DNA of 62,000 bases from Symsagittifera roscoffensis. Lineage: Eukaryota > Xenacoelomorpha > Acoela > Convolutidae. Within the stretch, counting starts at the first letter, position 1. Every line of letters begins with the position of its first letter. The position numbers and the translations under genes are program-made. The stretch is from NCBI RefSeq assembly GCF_963678635.1, contig NW_026971373.1, positions 1 through 62,000 on the forward strand, given 5' to 3'. Below the pieces are notes generated by a model, which was not told the origin of the DNA, searched no databases, and saw nothing but the letters and a program-made list of their open reading frames with translations. Positions 61,861-62,000 of this stretch are shown here, one piece after another.

Positions 61861-62000
61861 AAGCAAGATTTGAGCGGTTTGGGCGGTTTTTTTAGACAAT
61901 TACGCTTAAAATCTTGCTTTGAAATGAGCGGTTTGACCGTTTCTGAACGGTTTATCTGAAAAAACAGCTCAAAAACCGCACAAGATTTGAACGGTTTTGA
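61861..62000. repeat. Short degenerate tandem motif at window edge
   Basis: Repeated AAGATTTGAGCGGTTT and GAACGGTTT-type motifs in both orientations, next to the most upstream visible CFAP61 exon. Continues beyond the window. Confidence 0.45.

Overview
This window is nuclear DNA of an animal. It holds at least one multi-exon gene with spliceosomal introns, recognisable as the cilium/flagellum gene CFAP61, and a large block of Ty3/gypsy LTR retrotransposon sequence. I cannot name the species. The host DNA (about 1-1584 and 40218-62000) is AT-rich, sparse in genes and carries MITE-like repeats. The retroelement block is visibly more GC-rich.

Region 1585-40217 reads as two nested copies of one giant LTR family. 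Copy B (plus strand) has a 5' LTR at 1585-2297 and a leader to 3791. It resumes at 28933 with a hairpin-forming minisatellite, a broken gag (29.7-31.25 kb), a long broken third ORF (31.5-39.0 kb) and a 3' LTR at 39410-40217. Copy A (minus strand, 3792-28932) is inserted inside B's leader minisatellite. Reading leftward, A has a 5' LTR (28037-28932), leader, minisatellite (25.55-26.44 kb), gag (23.07-25.17 kb), protease-RT-RNase H-integrase (17.04-22.58 kb), a partial third ORF and a 3' LTR. Both LTRs run TGT...ACA, share a putative primer-binding site 11 nt inside the 5' LTR, and are flanked by 3-bp direct repeats.

The left boundary of A has been amplified in tandem. A unit of about 4.02 kb occurs three times (about 3371-15443). 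It holds the end of B's leader, A's 3' LTR and the C-terminal part of the third ORF. Poly-G runs of 19, 11 and 7 bases mark the unit starts, and the copies differ at only a handful of sites.

The third ORF is the most unusual content. In B its N-terminal part contains an SGNH/GDSL-hydrolase-like domain (31.56-32.44 kb) and a second region that looks SGNH-like (33.15-33.7 kb). These are followed by about 1,300 codons of unrecognised protein that is also present in A. A lacks the SGNH part and B lacks pol, so neither copy is complete. The intact element would be about 20 kb.

Region 40218-62000 is host DNA. It has an isolated 101-codon phase-0 exon (41707-42009, minus), a possible plus-strand exon at 46.5 kb, and an intronless 329-codon gene for an alpha-helical protein with a central Gly/Ala-rich hydrophobic hairpin (47270-48259, minus). 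It also has a diverged LTR relic (49.84-50.09 kb), foldback elements, and the 3' half of a CFAP61 locus (53894 to about 61852, minus, continuing out of the window). In CFAP61 the four most upstream exons each carry an in-frame stop and at least one internal exon is missing, while the six 3' exons are fully open with matching splice phases.
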